Part shown: positions 26,067-34,473 of the stretch, in pieces
Position numbering within the stretch: position 1 is the stretch's first letter
How the letters are laid out: every line of letters begins with the position of its first letter
From: an uncultured bacterium
GTDB lineage: Bacteria; Bacillota; Clostridia; Lachnospirales; Lachnospiraceae
DNA length: 64,000 bases
Reading direction: 5' to 3'
Assembly (NCBI GenBank): GCA_947651225.1
Contig: CANSYK010000006.1
Location: forward strand, 28,047-92,046
The notes under the pieces: model-generated
The model's input: the letters and a program-made list of their open reading frames with translations, nothing else
What the model was told of the DNA's origin: nothing
The model's database searches: none
Translations under genes and position numbers: made by a program

Positions 26067-27422
26067 ATGTTTGACAAGGTTTTGATAGCAAATCGGGGAG
26101 AAATCGCAGTTCGCATTATACGGGCATGTCGCGAGATGGGAATTAAGACAGTGGCGGTTTTTTCGGAACCAGACAGAGAGGCACTACATGCGCAGCTTGC
26201 GGATGAGTCGGTTTGTATTGGTTCTGCAAAGGCAGCAGACAGCTACAATAATATGAAAAATATTATCAGTGCTGCTGTGGAAAAGAAGGTGCAGGCAATC
26301 CACCCAGGCTTTGGGTTTTTATCGGAAAACAGTACATTTGCAGCAATGTGTGAAGAATGTCATATAAAATTTATCGGGCCAGCCCCATCGGTGATTGATG
26401 CAATGGGGAATAAATCGAATGCAAGAGAAATGATGATAAAGGCAGATGTTCCGGTAATTCCAGGCAGTGACGGCGTGGTTGAAAATATAGAACAGGCATA
26501 TGAAATAGCAGAAAAGCTCGGCTATCCGGTGATGGTAAAGGCTTCAGCGGGCGGCGGTGGAAAGGGAATCCGTATTGTCCGCAAGAAAGAGGAACTGCAA
26601 AAAGCTTATGAATCGGCAAAGGCAGAAACAAAGGCTGCATTTGGCGATGATACCATGTATATGGAAAAGGTAATTGAGAATGCACGTCATGTGGAAGTGC
26701 AGATTTTAGGCGATAACTTTGGAAATGTCATTCATTTAGGAGAACGGGACTGTTCTTTGCAAAGGAAGAACCAGAAGGTTTTGGAGGAAGCGCCAAGTCC
26801 GGCAATTTCTCCAGAAGTCAGAGAGCGGATGTGTGCTGCAGCCGTTCGGGCTGCAAAAGCGACTGGTTACCAGAGTGCAGGGACAATTGAGTTTTTGTAC
26901 GATAAATCTGGAAATTTTTATTTTATGGAAATGAATACAAGAGTCCAGGTAGAGCATCCGGTAACAGAAATGATTACTGGTATTGACATTATTAAAGAGC
27001 AGGTCAGAATTGCAGATGGAAAAGAGCTTTCTGTGAAACAGGAGAATATTTCAATACAGGGGCATGCAATTGAGTGCAGGATTAATGCAGAAAATCCAGA
27101 GCGGAATTTTGCTCCATGTCCGGGGTTAATTGACTATCTTCTTTTGCCATCCGGCGGTTTGGGAATCCGGGTAGATACTGCGGTTTATGAGGGATATGAG
27201 ATTCCTCCATATTATGATTCAATGATCGCAAAGGTAATTGTACTTGGAAAAGACCGTAAGGAAGCAATTGCTAAAATGAAAAGGGCATTGTATGAATTTA
27301 TTATTTCCGGGATTGAGACAAATATTGAATTTCAGAACCGGATTTTGCATAATGAAGAATATCTTGCAGGAGAATATGATACTTCTTTTATTGAAAAGAA
27401 ACTGATTGAATGGAAGGATTGA
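26067..27422 (+). CDS. accC: biotin carboxylase of acetyl-CoA carboxylase
   Basis: A 451-residue ATP-grasp enzyme that carboxylates biotin on AccB with bicarbonate. The start MFDKVLIANRGEIAVRIIRA, the glycine-rich loop VKASAGGGGKGIRIV near 160, ERDCSLQRKNQKVLEEAPSP near 226, and EMNTRVQVEHPVTE near 286 are classic. Length is standard. The ribosome site CTGGAGG is strong. It is followed at once by accD. Confidence 0.97.
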   Translation: MFDKVLIANRGEIAVRIIRACREMGIKTVAVFSEPDREALHAQLADESVCIGSAKAADSYNNMKNIISAAVEKKVQAIHPGFGFLSENSTFAAMCEECHIKFIGPAPSVIDAMGNKSNAREMMIKADVPVIPGSDGVVENIEQAYEIAEKLGYPVMVKASAGGGGKGIRIVRKKEELQKAYESAKAETKAAFGDDTMYMEKVIENARHVEVQILGDNFGNVIHLGERDCSLQRKNQKVLEEAPSPAISPEVRERMCAAAVRAAKATGYQSAGTIEFLYDKSGNFYFMEMNTRVQVEHPVTEMITGIDIIKEQVRIADGKELSVKQENISIQGHAIECRINAENPERNFAPCPGLIDYLLLPSGGLGIRVDTAVYEGYEIPPYYDSMIAKVIVLGKDRKEAIAKMKRALYEFIISGIETNIEFQNRILHNEEYLAGEYDTSFIEKKLIEWKD

Positions 27423-27426
27423 TATT

Positions 27427-28317
27427 TTGAATCTATTTGGAAAGAAAAATTATTTTTCCCTGGAAGGCGGGGAACAGCGTACAAAGAAAAACGATAAAAG
27501 GCGGCAAAAAGCAGAACCTTCTATTCCAGACGGGATGTGGATTAAGTGTAATACCTGTAAGGCAATTATATATAAGAAAGAAGTAACAGAGTATAAGCTC
27601 TGCCCGAACTGTGATGCACATTTTCGTATGAGCCCGGCAGAACGGATTGCGATTACCTGTGATGAGGGAACATGGGAGGAGCTGGATGCAAATATGAGGC
27701 CAAAGAATCCCATGGATTATCCCGGTTATGAGGATATTATTGAGAAAGCGCAGAAAAAAGCTGGGATTTTGGAAGGCGCTGTCACGGGCAGATGTAAGAT
27801 TTGTGGGCAGGATACCGTTCTTGCGCTGATGGACAGTCATTTTGTGATGGGAAGTATGGGATCTGTTGTCGGCGAAAAGGTGACAAGGGCTGTGGAGTAT
27901 GCAACGAAAAATCGGCTTCCGGTTGTAATTTTTACAACCTCGGGTGGTGCCAGGATGCAGGAGGGAATCATTTCCCTGATGCAGATGGCGAAGGTAGCGG
28001 AAGCTTTGGGAAAGCATGATGATGCAGGGCTGTTATATGTAACAGTTCTGACAGATCCAACAACAGGCGGCGTGACGGCGAGCTTTGCGATGTTGGGGGA
28101 TATTATTCTTTCAGAACCAAAGGCTTTAATTGGTTTTGCAGGGCAGAGGGTGATTCAGGGAACGATTCATCAGGAACTACCAGAGGGATTTCAGAGGGCA
28201 GAGTTTCAGTTGGAACACGGTTTTGTTGACCGGATAGTCCATCGTGAAAAACTTCGGGAAGAGCTGGGAAAGATTCTGCTTTTGCATAATCGGCAGGAAA
28301 GTGAGGTAACACTGTGA
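27427..28317 (+). CDS. accD: acetyl-CoA carboxylase carboxyltransferase beta subunit
   Basis: A 296-residue subunit of the carboxyltransferase that moves the carboxyl from biotin to acetyl-CoA. A four-Cys zinc ribbon (C-x2-C, 19 residues, C-x2-C) lies at about 43-68, then the crotonase-fold domain with [10 protein letters not shown] and [12 protein letters not shown]. The likely start is TTG 27427 with GGAAGG nine bases upstream; an earlier TTG at 27406 lies inside accC. The stop overlaps the GTG start of accA. Confidence 0.95.
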   Translation: MNLFGKKNYFSLEGGEQRTKKNDKRRQKAEPSIPDGMWIKCNTCKAIIYKKEVTEYKLCPNCDAHFRMSPAERIAITCDEGTWEELDANMRPKNPMDYPGYEDIIEKAQKKAGILEGAVTGRCKICGQDTVLALMDSHFVMGSMGSVVGEKVTRAVEYATKNRLPVVIFTTSGGARMQEGIISLMQMAKVAEALGKHDDAGLLYVTVLTDPTTGGVTASFAMLGDIILSEPKALIGFAGQRVIQGTIHQELPEGFQRAEFQLEHGFVDRIVHREKLREELGKILLLHNRQESEVTL

Positions 28318-29114
28318 GCGAAGCAATGAAATCGGTGTCGATTGCCCGCAAAATCGAACGGCCCAATACAAGGCAGTTTATTGAACGTATTTTTGAGGAT
28401 TTTATGGAGTTTCATGGAGACCGCCTGTTTGCAGATGATGGAGCGGTAGTAGGGGGGATTGCTTTTTTGGAAAAGATGCCGGTAACGGTGGTTGGAATCC
28501 AGAAGGGGCATACGTTGGAAGAAAACCTGGAGTGTAATTTTGGTTCTCCCAATCCAGAAGGATATCGTAAAGCACTGCGTTTGATGAAACAGGCAGAAAA
28601 ATTTCATCGTCCAGTGATTACTTTTATTAATACAGCAGGTGCATTTTGCGGAATAGGGGCAGAAGAGCGGGGACAGGGAGAAGCAATTGCAAGAAACCTG
28701 TTAGAGATGTCAAGGCTTAAAACTCCGATTATCAGCATTTTTATTGGAGAAGGTGGGAGTGGCGGCGCTCTGGCTTTGGCAGTTAGTGATTCCGTATGGA
28801 TGTTGGAACATGGGATGTATTCGATCCTTTCTCCAGAAGGATTTGCCAGTATTTTGTGGAGGGATTCATCAAGAGTGGCAGAAGCCGCTGAACTGATGAA
28901 AATGACAGCCAAAGATTTATTGAAAAATGAAGTGATTGACAGAATGTTTTTCGAGCCGAAAGAAGGTCTGGAACATAATTTAGACAAAACGGCAGTTGAG
29001 TTAAAGAAAGCATTATTGGAAACACTTCCTGATTTGATGAAAAAAGAGACTCCTGTTTTATTGGAAAAGAGATATAAGAGATTCCGTAAGTTTGGAGAAT
29101 TTACAGAATCATAG
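28314..29114 (+). CDS. accA: acetyl-CoA carboxylase carboxyltransferase alpha subunit
   Basis: A 266-residue alpha subunit that pairs with AccD. The crotonase-fold motifs [16 protein letters not shown] near 35, [17 protein letters not shown] near 101 and [13 protein letters not shown] near 138 are seen. It starts at GTG 28314, overlapping the accD stop by four bases, so equal AccA and AccD synthesis is expected. It is somewhat shorter than E. coli AccA (about 319), as in other Firmicutes. It is the last gene of the fab/acc operon. Confidence 0.95.
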   Translation: MSEAMKSVSIARKIERPNTRQFIERIFEDFMEFHGDRLFADDGAVVGGIAFLEKMPVTVVGIQKGHTLEENLECNFGSPNPEGYRKALRLMKQAEKFHRPVITFINTAGAFCGIGAEERGQGEAIARNLLEMSRLKTPIISIFIGEGGSGGALALAVSDSVWMLEHGMYSILSPEGFASILWRDSSRVAEAAELMKMTAKDLLKNEVIDRMFFEPKEGLEHNLDKTAVELKKALLETLPDLMKKETPVLLEKRYKRFRKFGEFTES

Positions 29115-29231
29115 CCTGATACGCTGTAGGTATTAGATGTGTATCAGGTGTAGGCAAACTTGTGTTTGGTTTGTTGCATATAAGAGAATAGAAGACGGCA
29201 GAAAATTCGATTTTATCGAAGAATCTGACAA

Positions 29232-29281
29232 AATGGCAGAAATGAATTCGGTAGAAGAAATTTTTCTGCTTTTTTTGTTTT
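29232..29281 (+). terminator. probable terminator of the fab/acc operon
   Basis: GCAGAAA pairs with TTTCTGC across about 20 bases and is followed by T7. A second hairpin, CCTGATAC with GTATCAGG, lies closer to accA but has no T tract. Confidence 0.6.
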
Positions 29282-29294
29282 AGAAAATTTATAT

Positions 29295-29329
29295 TATAGT
29301 AAACGCATAAAATACATGCGTTTACTATA
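29295..29329. repeat. TATAGTAAACGCAT palindrome
   Basis: Perfect 14-bp arms (29295-29308 and 29316-29329) around seven bases. It is the same unit as at 2642 and 10766. The 29114-29639 gap also holds a terminator and, at about 29395-29480, a short open stretch ending in a stop that may be the tail of a lost gene; nothing else is recognised. Confidence 0.7.
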
Positions 29330-29638
29330 GTTACAAGCAGATTGTAGTCCGATTATTTATTAGGAAGAGTGCCTTTTTAAATATGGCTATCTGCCATACT
29401 AAAAGAGGTAAAAGAGGAAGAACAGGTTAAAGAATTGCGAAAGGGTTCTATCTGGCGTTACAATAACGTAGAAAAATAAGTTTTCGTGTCGAAGACTGTC
29501 GAACAGAAATTGGGGATAGGGGTGACATATTTAGGGTACTGTGGAATTTAATTTTCATATGGTAATTTGTGCCTGTACGCTGCCTGACGCAAATTGCCAT
29601 AGTGGTAGAAGGCGGCGTAGAAATGTGGATGGTGTATT

Positions 29639-30322
29639 ATGAAAGTATGTGTATGTGAAGATGAGATTCGGGAGAGGGCAATTATTGGAAGCGTTTGTGA
29701 AGGGGTTTTTGAGAAAAAGGGAATGGAATACGATATCAGTATGGCAGGCGATTCCAAAGAAGTGATGAAGGTCATTGGGGAAATTGATTTGCTGATTTTG
29801 GATATTGAACTGCCTGGCGTAGATGGTATAACTCTGAAAAATCGGATACAAAGAAAGGACGAGTGTATGATTTTGTTTGTCACACATCATGATGAAATGA
29901 TGCCAGAAGCATTTGGAAAAAATGTAGTTGGTTTTGTGGAAAAAAGAAAACTTCGTAATAAATTAGAAATTTATTTGAATCAGGTGATTGATATGATAGA
30001 TTGCGACATTATCATCGAAGGGAAATATCACAGTAAAGATATTATGATGATTCATTCGGAGAGGGAATATTGCTGTCTGCACTTTAAGAATGGGAAGACA
30101 ATTCTGATTCGAAGCAGTTTAAAGAAAATGGAACAGGAACTGGAAGAAGCAGATTTTGTAAGAATAGACAGGGCACATTTGGTTCATTTAAAATATCTGG
30201 AGCATTTGGAGAAAAAGGAAGTACAGATTGCAGGAAAACGGATTGCTGTTAGCAGGACACGTCGGGAGTTGCTTTATAAATCATATGAAAAATATTGTGA
30301 AAGAAATGCGAGGTATTGTTGA
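29639..30322 (+). CDS. LytTR-family response regulator (AgrA type)
   Basis: A 227-residue regulator. The receiver domain (1-120) has acidic residues EDE near 7-9 and the phospho-acceptor Asp in LLILDIELPGVDG near 56. The C-terminal LytTR DNA-binding domain (about 130-227) shows the typical REYCCLHFKNGK, RIDRAHLVHLKYL and ISRTRR-like ending (VSRTRRELL). AgrA-type regulators bind pairs of 9-bp repeats 12-13 bases apart; I found no clear pair. The stop overlaps the kinase start by one base, so the genes are coupled. The ribosome site is weak. Confidence 0.9.
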   Translation: MKVCVCEDEIRERAIIGSVCEGVFEKKGMEYDISMAGDSKEVMKVIGEIDLLILDIELPGVDGITLKNRIQRKDECMILFVTHHDEMMPEAFGKNVVGFVEKRKLRNKLEIYLNQVIDMIDCDIIIEGKYHSKDIMMIHSEREYCCLHFKNGKTILIRSSLKKMEQELEEADFVRIDRAHLVHLKYLEHLEKKEVQIAGKRIAVSRTRRELLYKSYEKYCERNARYC

Positions 30323-31629
30323 TGATTTTAGTGGATTTTAATATATATGATTGGCTGGAGCAGATTTTTATTGAGGGGATAAAGTATATTTTGGTAGCAC
30401 ATTACTTTCTCGGATTTGAGTTTAGCAGGGGGAAGAAGAAATATTTGTTGATTATTTATCCTGTGGTTCTTCTGATTATGAAATATTGGAATAATAGGGA
30501 TGTCCTATTTTTATACTATTATGCTTGGGGAATAGTTTTATTAATTGGGATGTTCGCTGGAAAATTTGTAGAAAAAATAAAGGCATTTTTCATTATTTGG
30601 TTTTTGATTGCATTGGTAGATACTTTGATAGTAATGGTATATGTCATGTTTCCCCAAACAATTTTTTCTAATCAAAGTAGCAAAAAGTTGGTAATAGTAG
30701 GATGCCTTGGAGTTATATTATGGGGAATAATGGCAAGGAAAGGTAAACGGATTCAACAATATACAAGGAACTTCTGGAAGAATTTATCAAATCAGGAATA
30801 TATTTTATCATTATTTGTTCTTGCTTTGGGAGCTTTGTTTGTAGGTGGAATGCAAGGGTATTTAGATAATACAATGTCAGTTTTCATGAGAGTACTTGCT
30901 TTTGTGTTTGGTTTTCTCGTGATGATAACATCTGCTATTGTACTCGTTTTGTTGTTAATTACGAAGCGGTCAAAAAGGCAATTAGAGGAAATTAATCAGT
31001 TAAATGTCCGATATTTGGAGTTACAGAAAAAATATTATGAGGATTCCTTAAAACAATATGAAGATATGAGAAGTTTTCGTCATGATATTAATCATCATCT
31101 TTATATTCTTTCAGAGTTGGGCAGGGAGAACAAGATAGATGAGTTAAAGGGATATGTTAAGAAGATGGCAGAAAATTATGAAACAATGAAGGGGATTCAC
31201 ACTGGAAACTTTATTACAGACTGTATTATCAGCCATACACTTTATAAGTTACGGGAAAGGAAAACATTTCATTTTGATTTAGAGGGACATTTTCCAGAAG
31301 ATTTCTTTTTAGAGGACATTGATTTTTGTATTTTGTTATCTAATCTTTTAGAAAATGCAAAGGAAGCATTGGAAAAGGTGACTGGAGAGGCTTTTTTACA
31401 AATAGAAATTAAAAGTTTTAATCAGTGGTTTTATCTGATGATACGGAATAATGTCAATTCAGATGAGGTGGATTTTCAAACAACCAGTAAATTGGATAAA
31501 AGGAATCATGGTTTTGGGATACAAAGTGTTAGACGGGTAGTTGAAAAATATCATGGAAATGTTGTATGGAATTGCGAAAATGGAGTTGTAGAAGTGAAAA
31601 TTAAATTTGACCAAGGTAAGCTGAAATAA
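30322..31629 (+). CDS. GHKL sensor kinase (AgrC type, HPK10)
   Basis: A 435-residue membrane kinase. Six to seven hydrophobic segments fill residues about 10-220, as in peptide-sensing AgrC/ComD. A coiled linker leads to the dimerisation helix with FRHDINHHL near 250 (phospho-acceptor His), then the GHKL ATPase with LLSNLLENAKEALEK (N box) near 340 and NHGFGIQSVRRVV (G box) near 395. ATG 30322 is chosen because GAGG lies upstream and it overlaps the regulator stop. No agrB or agrD is adjacent; a 22-codon peptide gene follows. The ligand is presumably a peptide. Confidence 0.9.
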   Translation: MILVDFNIYDWLEQIFIEGIKYILVAHYFLGFEFSRGKKKYLLIIYPVVLLIMKYWNNRDVLFLYYYAWGIVLLIGMFAGKFVEKIKAFFIIWFLIALVDTLIVMVYVMFPQTIFSNQSSKKLVIVGCLGVILWGIMARKGKRIQQYTRNFWKNLSNQEYILSLFVLALGALFVGGMQGYLDNTMSVFMRVLAFVFGFLVMITSAIVLVLLLITKRSKRQLEEINQLNVRYLELQKKYYEDSLKQYEDMRSFRHDINHHLYILSELGRENKIDELKGYVKKMAENYETMKGIHTGNFITDCIISHTLYKLRERKTFHFDLEGHFPEDFFLEDIDFCILLSNLLENAKEALEKVTGEAFLQIEIKSFNQWFYLMIRNNVNSDEVDFQTTSKLDKRNHGFGIQSVRRVVEKYHGNVVWNCENGVVEVKIKFDQGKLK

Positions 31630-31708
31630 GTAAAAAATGCCTTTATAAGGATAGTTATTTGCAGATTATAGCAAAAAACAACCATTCATAGCAAATGCTT
31701 TGCGATAG

Positions 31709-31753
31709 AGGAAAGACTGACATATACTGGATATCAGAAAGATTGCAGTCTTA
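31709..31753 (+). promoter_or_regulatory. hairpin in the leader of the small peptide gene
   Basis: AAGACTG pairs with CAGTCTT across about 30 bases, ending some 25 bases before the peptide start codon. It is followed by ACTTTATT, not a full T tract. It could separate the peptide message from the kinase message or act in control. Confidence 0.4.
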
Positions 31754-31778
31754 CTTTATTGTGAAGGGAGTGAAAGTA

Positions 31779-31847
31779 ATGGTTATGCCCTATGGTGGTG
31801 CTGACTTTTGGAGGCTATTCCAATTTCTATTTGGAAGGTTTGGATAG
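31779..31847 (+). CDS. candidate 22-residue signalling peptide
   Basis: A 22-codon ORF too short for standard gene calling. It has an excellent ribosome site (AAGGGAG, eight bases before the ATG). The product begins MVMPYGGADFW and ends FLFGRFG; it is aromatic, hydrophobic and weakly basic, with no Cys, so it is not an AgrD thiolactone precursor. It lies 150 bases downstream of an AgrC/AgrA-type pair on the same strand. That placement and the ribosome site suggest a leaderless or minimally processed peptide ligand. This is inference; a chance ORF or a leaderless toxin-like peptide are alternatives. I do not recognise the sequence. Confidence 0.55.
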   Translation: MVMPYGGADFWRLFQFLFGRFG

Positions 31848-32059
31848 TAGAAAATAATTAAGATTTTGAAACTGTTAACTATGCAAATTGATACTCGAAT
31901 TTAACTTTTATTTACAATTTTTATTTACAATTAATACTATTGTTGGAAAGGATTACGTTACAATGGCGTAGTTTTCCAGTTCTGAATATGTAACTCAAAA
32001 GATAAGACTTAGCGATACAATTAAGGAAGAACAAAATCAGAAAAAGAGGTATGGTATAA

Positions 32060-32338
32060 GTGGAAGTTTTTGGATTACATAAATGGATAGGTTTATTATG
32101 GCATGTGAGTATTCCTTTCCTGCATGGTATAGGGATGGAAGAGTGGGAGAACGGAAAAAGCGTATTGAATAGGGATATATACTGCGGTGTGGAAAGTTGT
32201 AATATTATATTAGGTAGAGCGTATGACAGGGAAGGAAGTAGATTTTATTTATATTTAAAAGATAGGAACTGCAGAGAGATTCAGAACTGCAGAAAAGAAT
32301 GGAAGGCTACAGTTCAGAGTACAATGTCATTAACTTAA
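32060..32338 (+). CDS. hypothetical small ORF, 3' end altered by a MITE
   Basis: A 92-codon ORF from GTG 32060 with a modest AGAGG site. The N-terminus is hydrophobic with several Trp (GLHKWIGLLWH); the rest is polar with five Cys or so and no recognised motif. Its last codons and stop lie in the left inverted repeat of the 112-bp inserted element. Without the insertion the frame would read ISGM and stop at a similar length. It could be a second small product linked to the two-component system, a decayed gene, or chance. Confidence 0.3.
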   Translation: MEVFGLHKWIGLLWHVSIPFLHGIGMEEWENGKSVLNRDIYCGVESCNIILGRAYDREGSRFYLYLKDRNCREIQNCRKEWKATVQSTMSLT

Positions 32339-32443
32339 GGAATCTGATAGATGATTTATGCTGGAAAAAGCTTGAAAATTCAAGACATTACACAGCTAAA
32401 TTTCGGCTGGAAAAGCTTAAGTAAATGACATTGGTTCAGAGTA
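32312..32443. mobile_element. 112-bp MITE-like insertion with 10-bp target duplication
   Basis: The direct repeat GTTCAGAGTA occurs at 32312-32321 and exactly again at 32434-32443. Between them are terminal inverted repeats CAATGTCATTAACTTAAG (32322-32339) and its complement at 32416-32433, with one mismatch in 18. The 112-bp element has no coding capacity. Inverted ends immediately flanked by a perfect 10-bp duplication are the mark of transposition. A 10-12 bp duplication is typical of IS4/IS231-like transposases, so mobilisation in trans by such an enzyme is inferred. Confidence 0.85.
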
Positions 32444-32533
32444 TTTCTGGGATGTAGTTTTCTTTTATATGTGTGAAGAATAAGTTACTATTTATGGCTG
32501 GTTTTTCGCATGATGTTTCGAATAGCCGTGAAA

Positions 32534-32583
32534 AATAAGCCTACCTTGTATTTGGACAGTTTGGGCGTTGCGGTAGGCTTATT
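32534..32583. terminator. AATAAGCCTACC hairpin, likely bidirectional terminator
   Basis: AATAAGCCTACC pairs perfectly with 32572-32583. A similar sequence with the same TTGTA.TTGG loop start occurs at 45471. It lies just past the cvfB stop on the minus strand. A GCATGATGTTT.GAATAGCCGTG unit of a dispersed repeat directly precedes it. The 31847-32619 gap otherwise holds the small ORF, the MITE and tandem TTTTATTTACAA repeats (31906-31930). Confidence 0.6.
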
Positions 32584-32618
32584 GTAATATAGATGTTCTG
32601 TTGTGACGGGGATAGGAA

Positions 32619-33464
32619 TTATATTTTCCGGATACCATCGGATGCAATTGTAATTTTCCCTTCTTTGAGTAAATGTCCGATTCCTCGTTTGAAAGCATTT
32701 TTGCTCATATGGAAGCGGTTTTTAATGGCTTCCGGGCTGCTTTTATCATGGAATGGGAGGAATCCATTTTCCTGCTCTAGGCAGCGGTAAATAAAATCAG
32801 CATCTTCATTCATCTGTTCTGGAATCTTTTTCTTTACGCTCAAAGTCAGGCGGCCGTCTTCCATAATCTGAGCGACTCTTGCATGAACTGGTTGATTAAT
32901 GCGGTAGGTTTCAAATACTTCCTTTTGTGGCAGTAAGGCAGAATATTTATCATCAACAGCGATAAAAACACCAAAATTTTCACTGATTTCGTAAACTCGT
33001 CCAAAAACCGAATCATCCTTTTGATAATCCGAATCATTTCTTAACGCCTGATAGACATGCATGGAAGCACAGAGGCGTTCACTTTTGTCGATATAGAGAG
33101 TAACCAGAACGGCATCTCCTTCCTTTACCTCATAAAGCTGCTCTTTAAATGGTAAGAATAAATCCTTTGAAAGTCCCCATTCCAGAAACGCACCAATTGG
33201 CGTAACCTGATTGACATAGAGACGTGCGACATCACCAAGAGTAATATCCGGTTCCAGGGTTGTGGCGATTAGCCTGTCCTCAGAGTCTTTATATACGAAG
33301 ACATTTAATACATCTTTTAACTGAGTCCCTTCTGGCACTTGTGCTTTTGGCAAAAGAATTTTTTCAGAATCTTTGCCGGCTGGTGTGTTGAGAAAAACAC
33401 CAAAGTCTGTTTCCTTTGTGACAATTAACTCCTGATATTTTCCAAGTTCGATTTTTTGCTTCAT
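32619..33464 (-). CDS. cvfB: CvfB family S1-like RNA-binding protein
   Basis: A 281-residue protein of the CvfB (YitL) family, with several S1-type OB domains followed by a winged-helix domain. The first S1-like repeat starts at about residue 8 (YQELIVTKETDFGVFL), the next near 75 (LGDVARLYVNQVTPIGAFLEWG), and a third near 150 (GRVYEISENFGVFIAVDD). The C-terminus (SPEAIKNRFHMSKNAFKRGIGHLLKEGKI) is the winged helix. In Staphylococcus aureus CvfB binds RNA and affects virulence; the role here is unknown. It is transcribed alone. Confidence 0.9.
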   Translation of the reverse strand: MKQKIELGKYQELIVTKETDFGVFLNTPAGKDSEKILLPKAQVPEGTQLKDVLNVFVYKDSEDRLIATTLEPDITLGDVARLYVNQVTPIGAFLEWGLSKDLFLPFKEQLYEVKEGDAVLVTLYIDKSERLCASMHVYQALRNDSDYQKDDSVFGRVYEISENFGVFIAVDDKYSALLPQKEVFETYRINQPVHARVAQIMEDGRLTLSVKKKIPEQMNEDADFIYRCLEQENGFLPFHDKSSPEAIKNRFHMSKNAFKRGIGHLLKEGKITIASDGIRKI

Positions 33465-33534
33465 ATTTCATTTCCCTTTCTTATTCTTACATCTGTCAGT
33501 ATTTCCAGCTTCTTTTCTGCTTATGTGATAGAAC

Positions 33535-33616
33535 ACTTCCTTACTATTCACGGACAACCAAACCGCAAGGCACAATAATTTATAACCTTTTTACAGAAAT
33601 CGCCGTGAATGGTAAA
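33535..33616. repeat. inverted repeat of the GCCGTGAATAGTAA family
   Basis: TTACTATTCACGG on the left and CCGTGAATGGTAA on the right enclose about 50 bases. The arms are complementary with one mismatch. This is the best two-ended copy of the family in the window. The 33464-33799 gap otherwise holds only an AT-rich stretch with TATAAT at 33678 and no good minus-35. Confidence 0.65.
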
Positions 33617-33798
33617 TGTTTCTATACTAGTATACTAAAAATGGAAAAAAATACTAGAGAAAAAATTTGAATAGTGATATAATACCACTTGCACGGTTGA
33701 AATGGATACAGCAATCCATATATATTGATAAGATATTACAGATACAAGATAGTGACTATATTAAATTCAGGCATTGAGCAGAAATGGGGGAAAAGACG

Positions 33799-34173
33799 AT
33801 GACAGAAATTTCAACAAAGAATGCGCCAGCGGCAATTGGTCCGTATTCTCAGGCAATTGAGGTGAACGGAATGATTTATACTTCTGGGATGATTCCAATT
33901 AATCCGCAGACTGGCGAACTGGTTAGTGGTACAGTAGAAGAGCAGGCGAAACAGGCATTTTCCAATTTAAAGGCGTTGGTAGAGGCGGCGGGTTCGTCTA
34001 TGGACCATGTAGTAAAAACAGTTGTCTTTATAAAAAATATGGATGATTTTGCAAAAATCAATGCGATTTATGAAACATATTTTGAAAAACCATATCCTGC
34101 CAGATCTTGTGTGGAGGTTGCAAGGCTTCCAAAAGATGTTGCTTTAGAGGTTGAGGCAGTTGTACAAAAATAA
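33799..34173 (+). CDS. ridA: RidA family enamine/imine deaminase
   Basis: A 124-residue trimeric enzyme that hydrolyses reactive enamine/imine intermediates released by PLP enzymes. It has GPYSQAIEVNGMIYTSG near 15-31, the conserved Arg in ARSCVEVARLPKDV near 104, and the end LEVEAVV. ATG 33799 has GGGGG upstream; the in-frame ATG at 33784 is less likely. A hairpin follows. Confidence 0.95.
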   Translation: MTEISTKNAPAAIGPYSQAIEVNGMIYTSGMIPINPQTGELVSGTVEEQAKQAFSNLKALVEAAGSSMDHVVKTVVFIKNMDDFAKINAIYETYFEKPYPARSCVEVARLPKDVALEVEAVVQK

Positions 34174-34190
34174 GATGTAAATTGTTAAAA

Positions 34191-34221
34191 TTCTACACGA
34201 GTAGTCACTACTTGTGTAGAA
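34191..34221 (+). terminator. hairpin after ridA
   Basis: TTCTACACGAGTAGT pairs with ACTACTTGTGTAGAA with one G-T pair. The T tract after it is weak (TAAAATTTT). Confidence 0.55.
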
Positions 34222-34329
34222 TAAAATTTTAAAAAAAATTTTTGTATAAAATACATGAGATTTTGAAAAAAGCCCGAAAAATCAAGGAAAATTGGAAAAA
34301 AATATTGTTTGGAAATCAAACGACAAGTA

Positions 34330-34358
34330 TTGACAAAGTGTGCAGACGTTGTTATAAT
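34330..34358 (+). promoter_or_regulatory. perfect sigma-A promoter of the NlpC/P60 gene
   Basis: TTGACA at 34330 and TATAAT at 34353 with exactly 17 bases between them: full consensus. A leader of about 110 bases follows, holding the palindrome GTAATAATTATTAC and a CCCATAATTACATATTGGG hairpin. High expression is expected. Confidence 0.85.
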
Positions 34359-34473
34359 GTGTTCGTCAGCGTAATAAATTCGTAATAATTATTACACTGA
34401 AATGCCCCATAATTACATATTGGGTAAGTTGTGAACATAAATACATGGATGTAAATTACTATGGAGGGATATT

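Noticed and set aside
31906..31930. Tandem TTTTATTTACAA as an AgrA/LytTR binding site
   Set aside because: The repeats start 12-13 bases apart, while LytTR pairs are about 21-22 bases start to start, and the sequence does not fit the 9-bp consensus.
32060..32338. AgrD-type precursor
   Set aside because: It contains Cys residues but lacks the amphipathic leader, the short ring region and the acidic tail of AgrD, and no agrB is present.
34365..34473. Riboswitch in the leader of the NlpC/P60 gene
   Set aside because: Only two small hairpins are visible; none of the conserved cores of known classes such as the c-di-AMP type could be recognised by eye.
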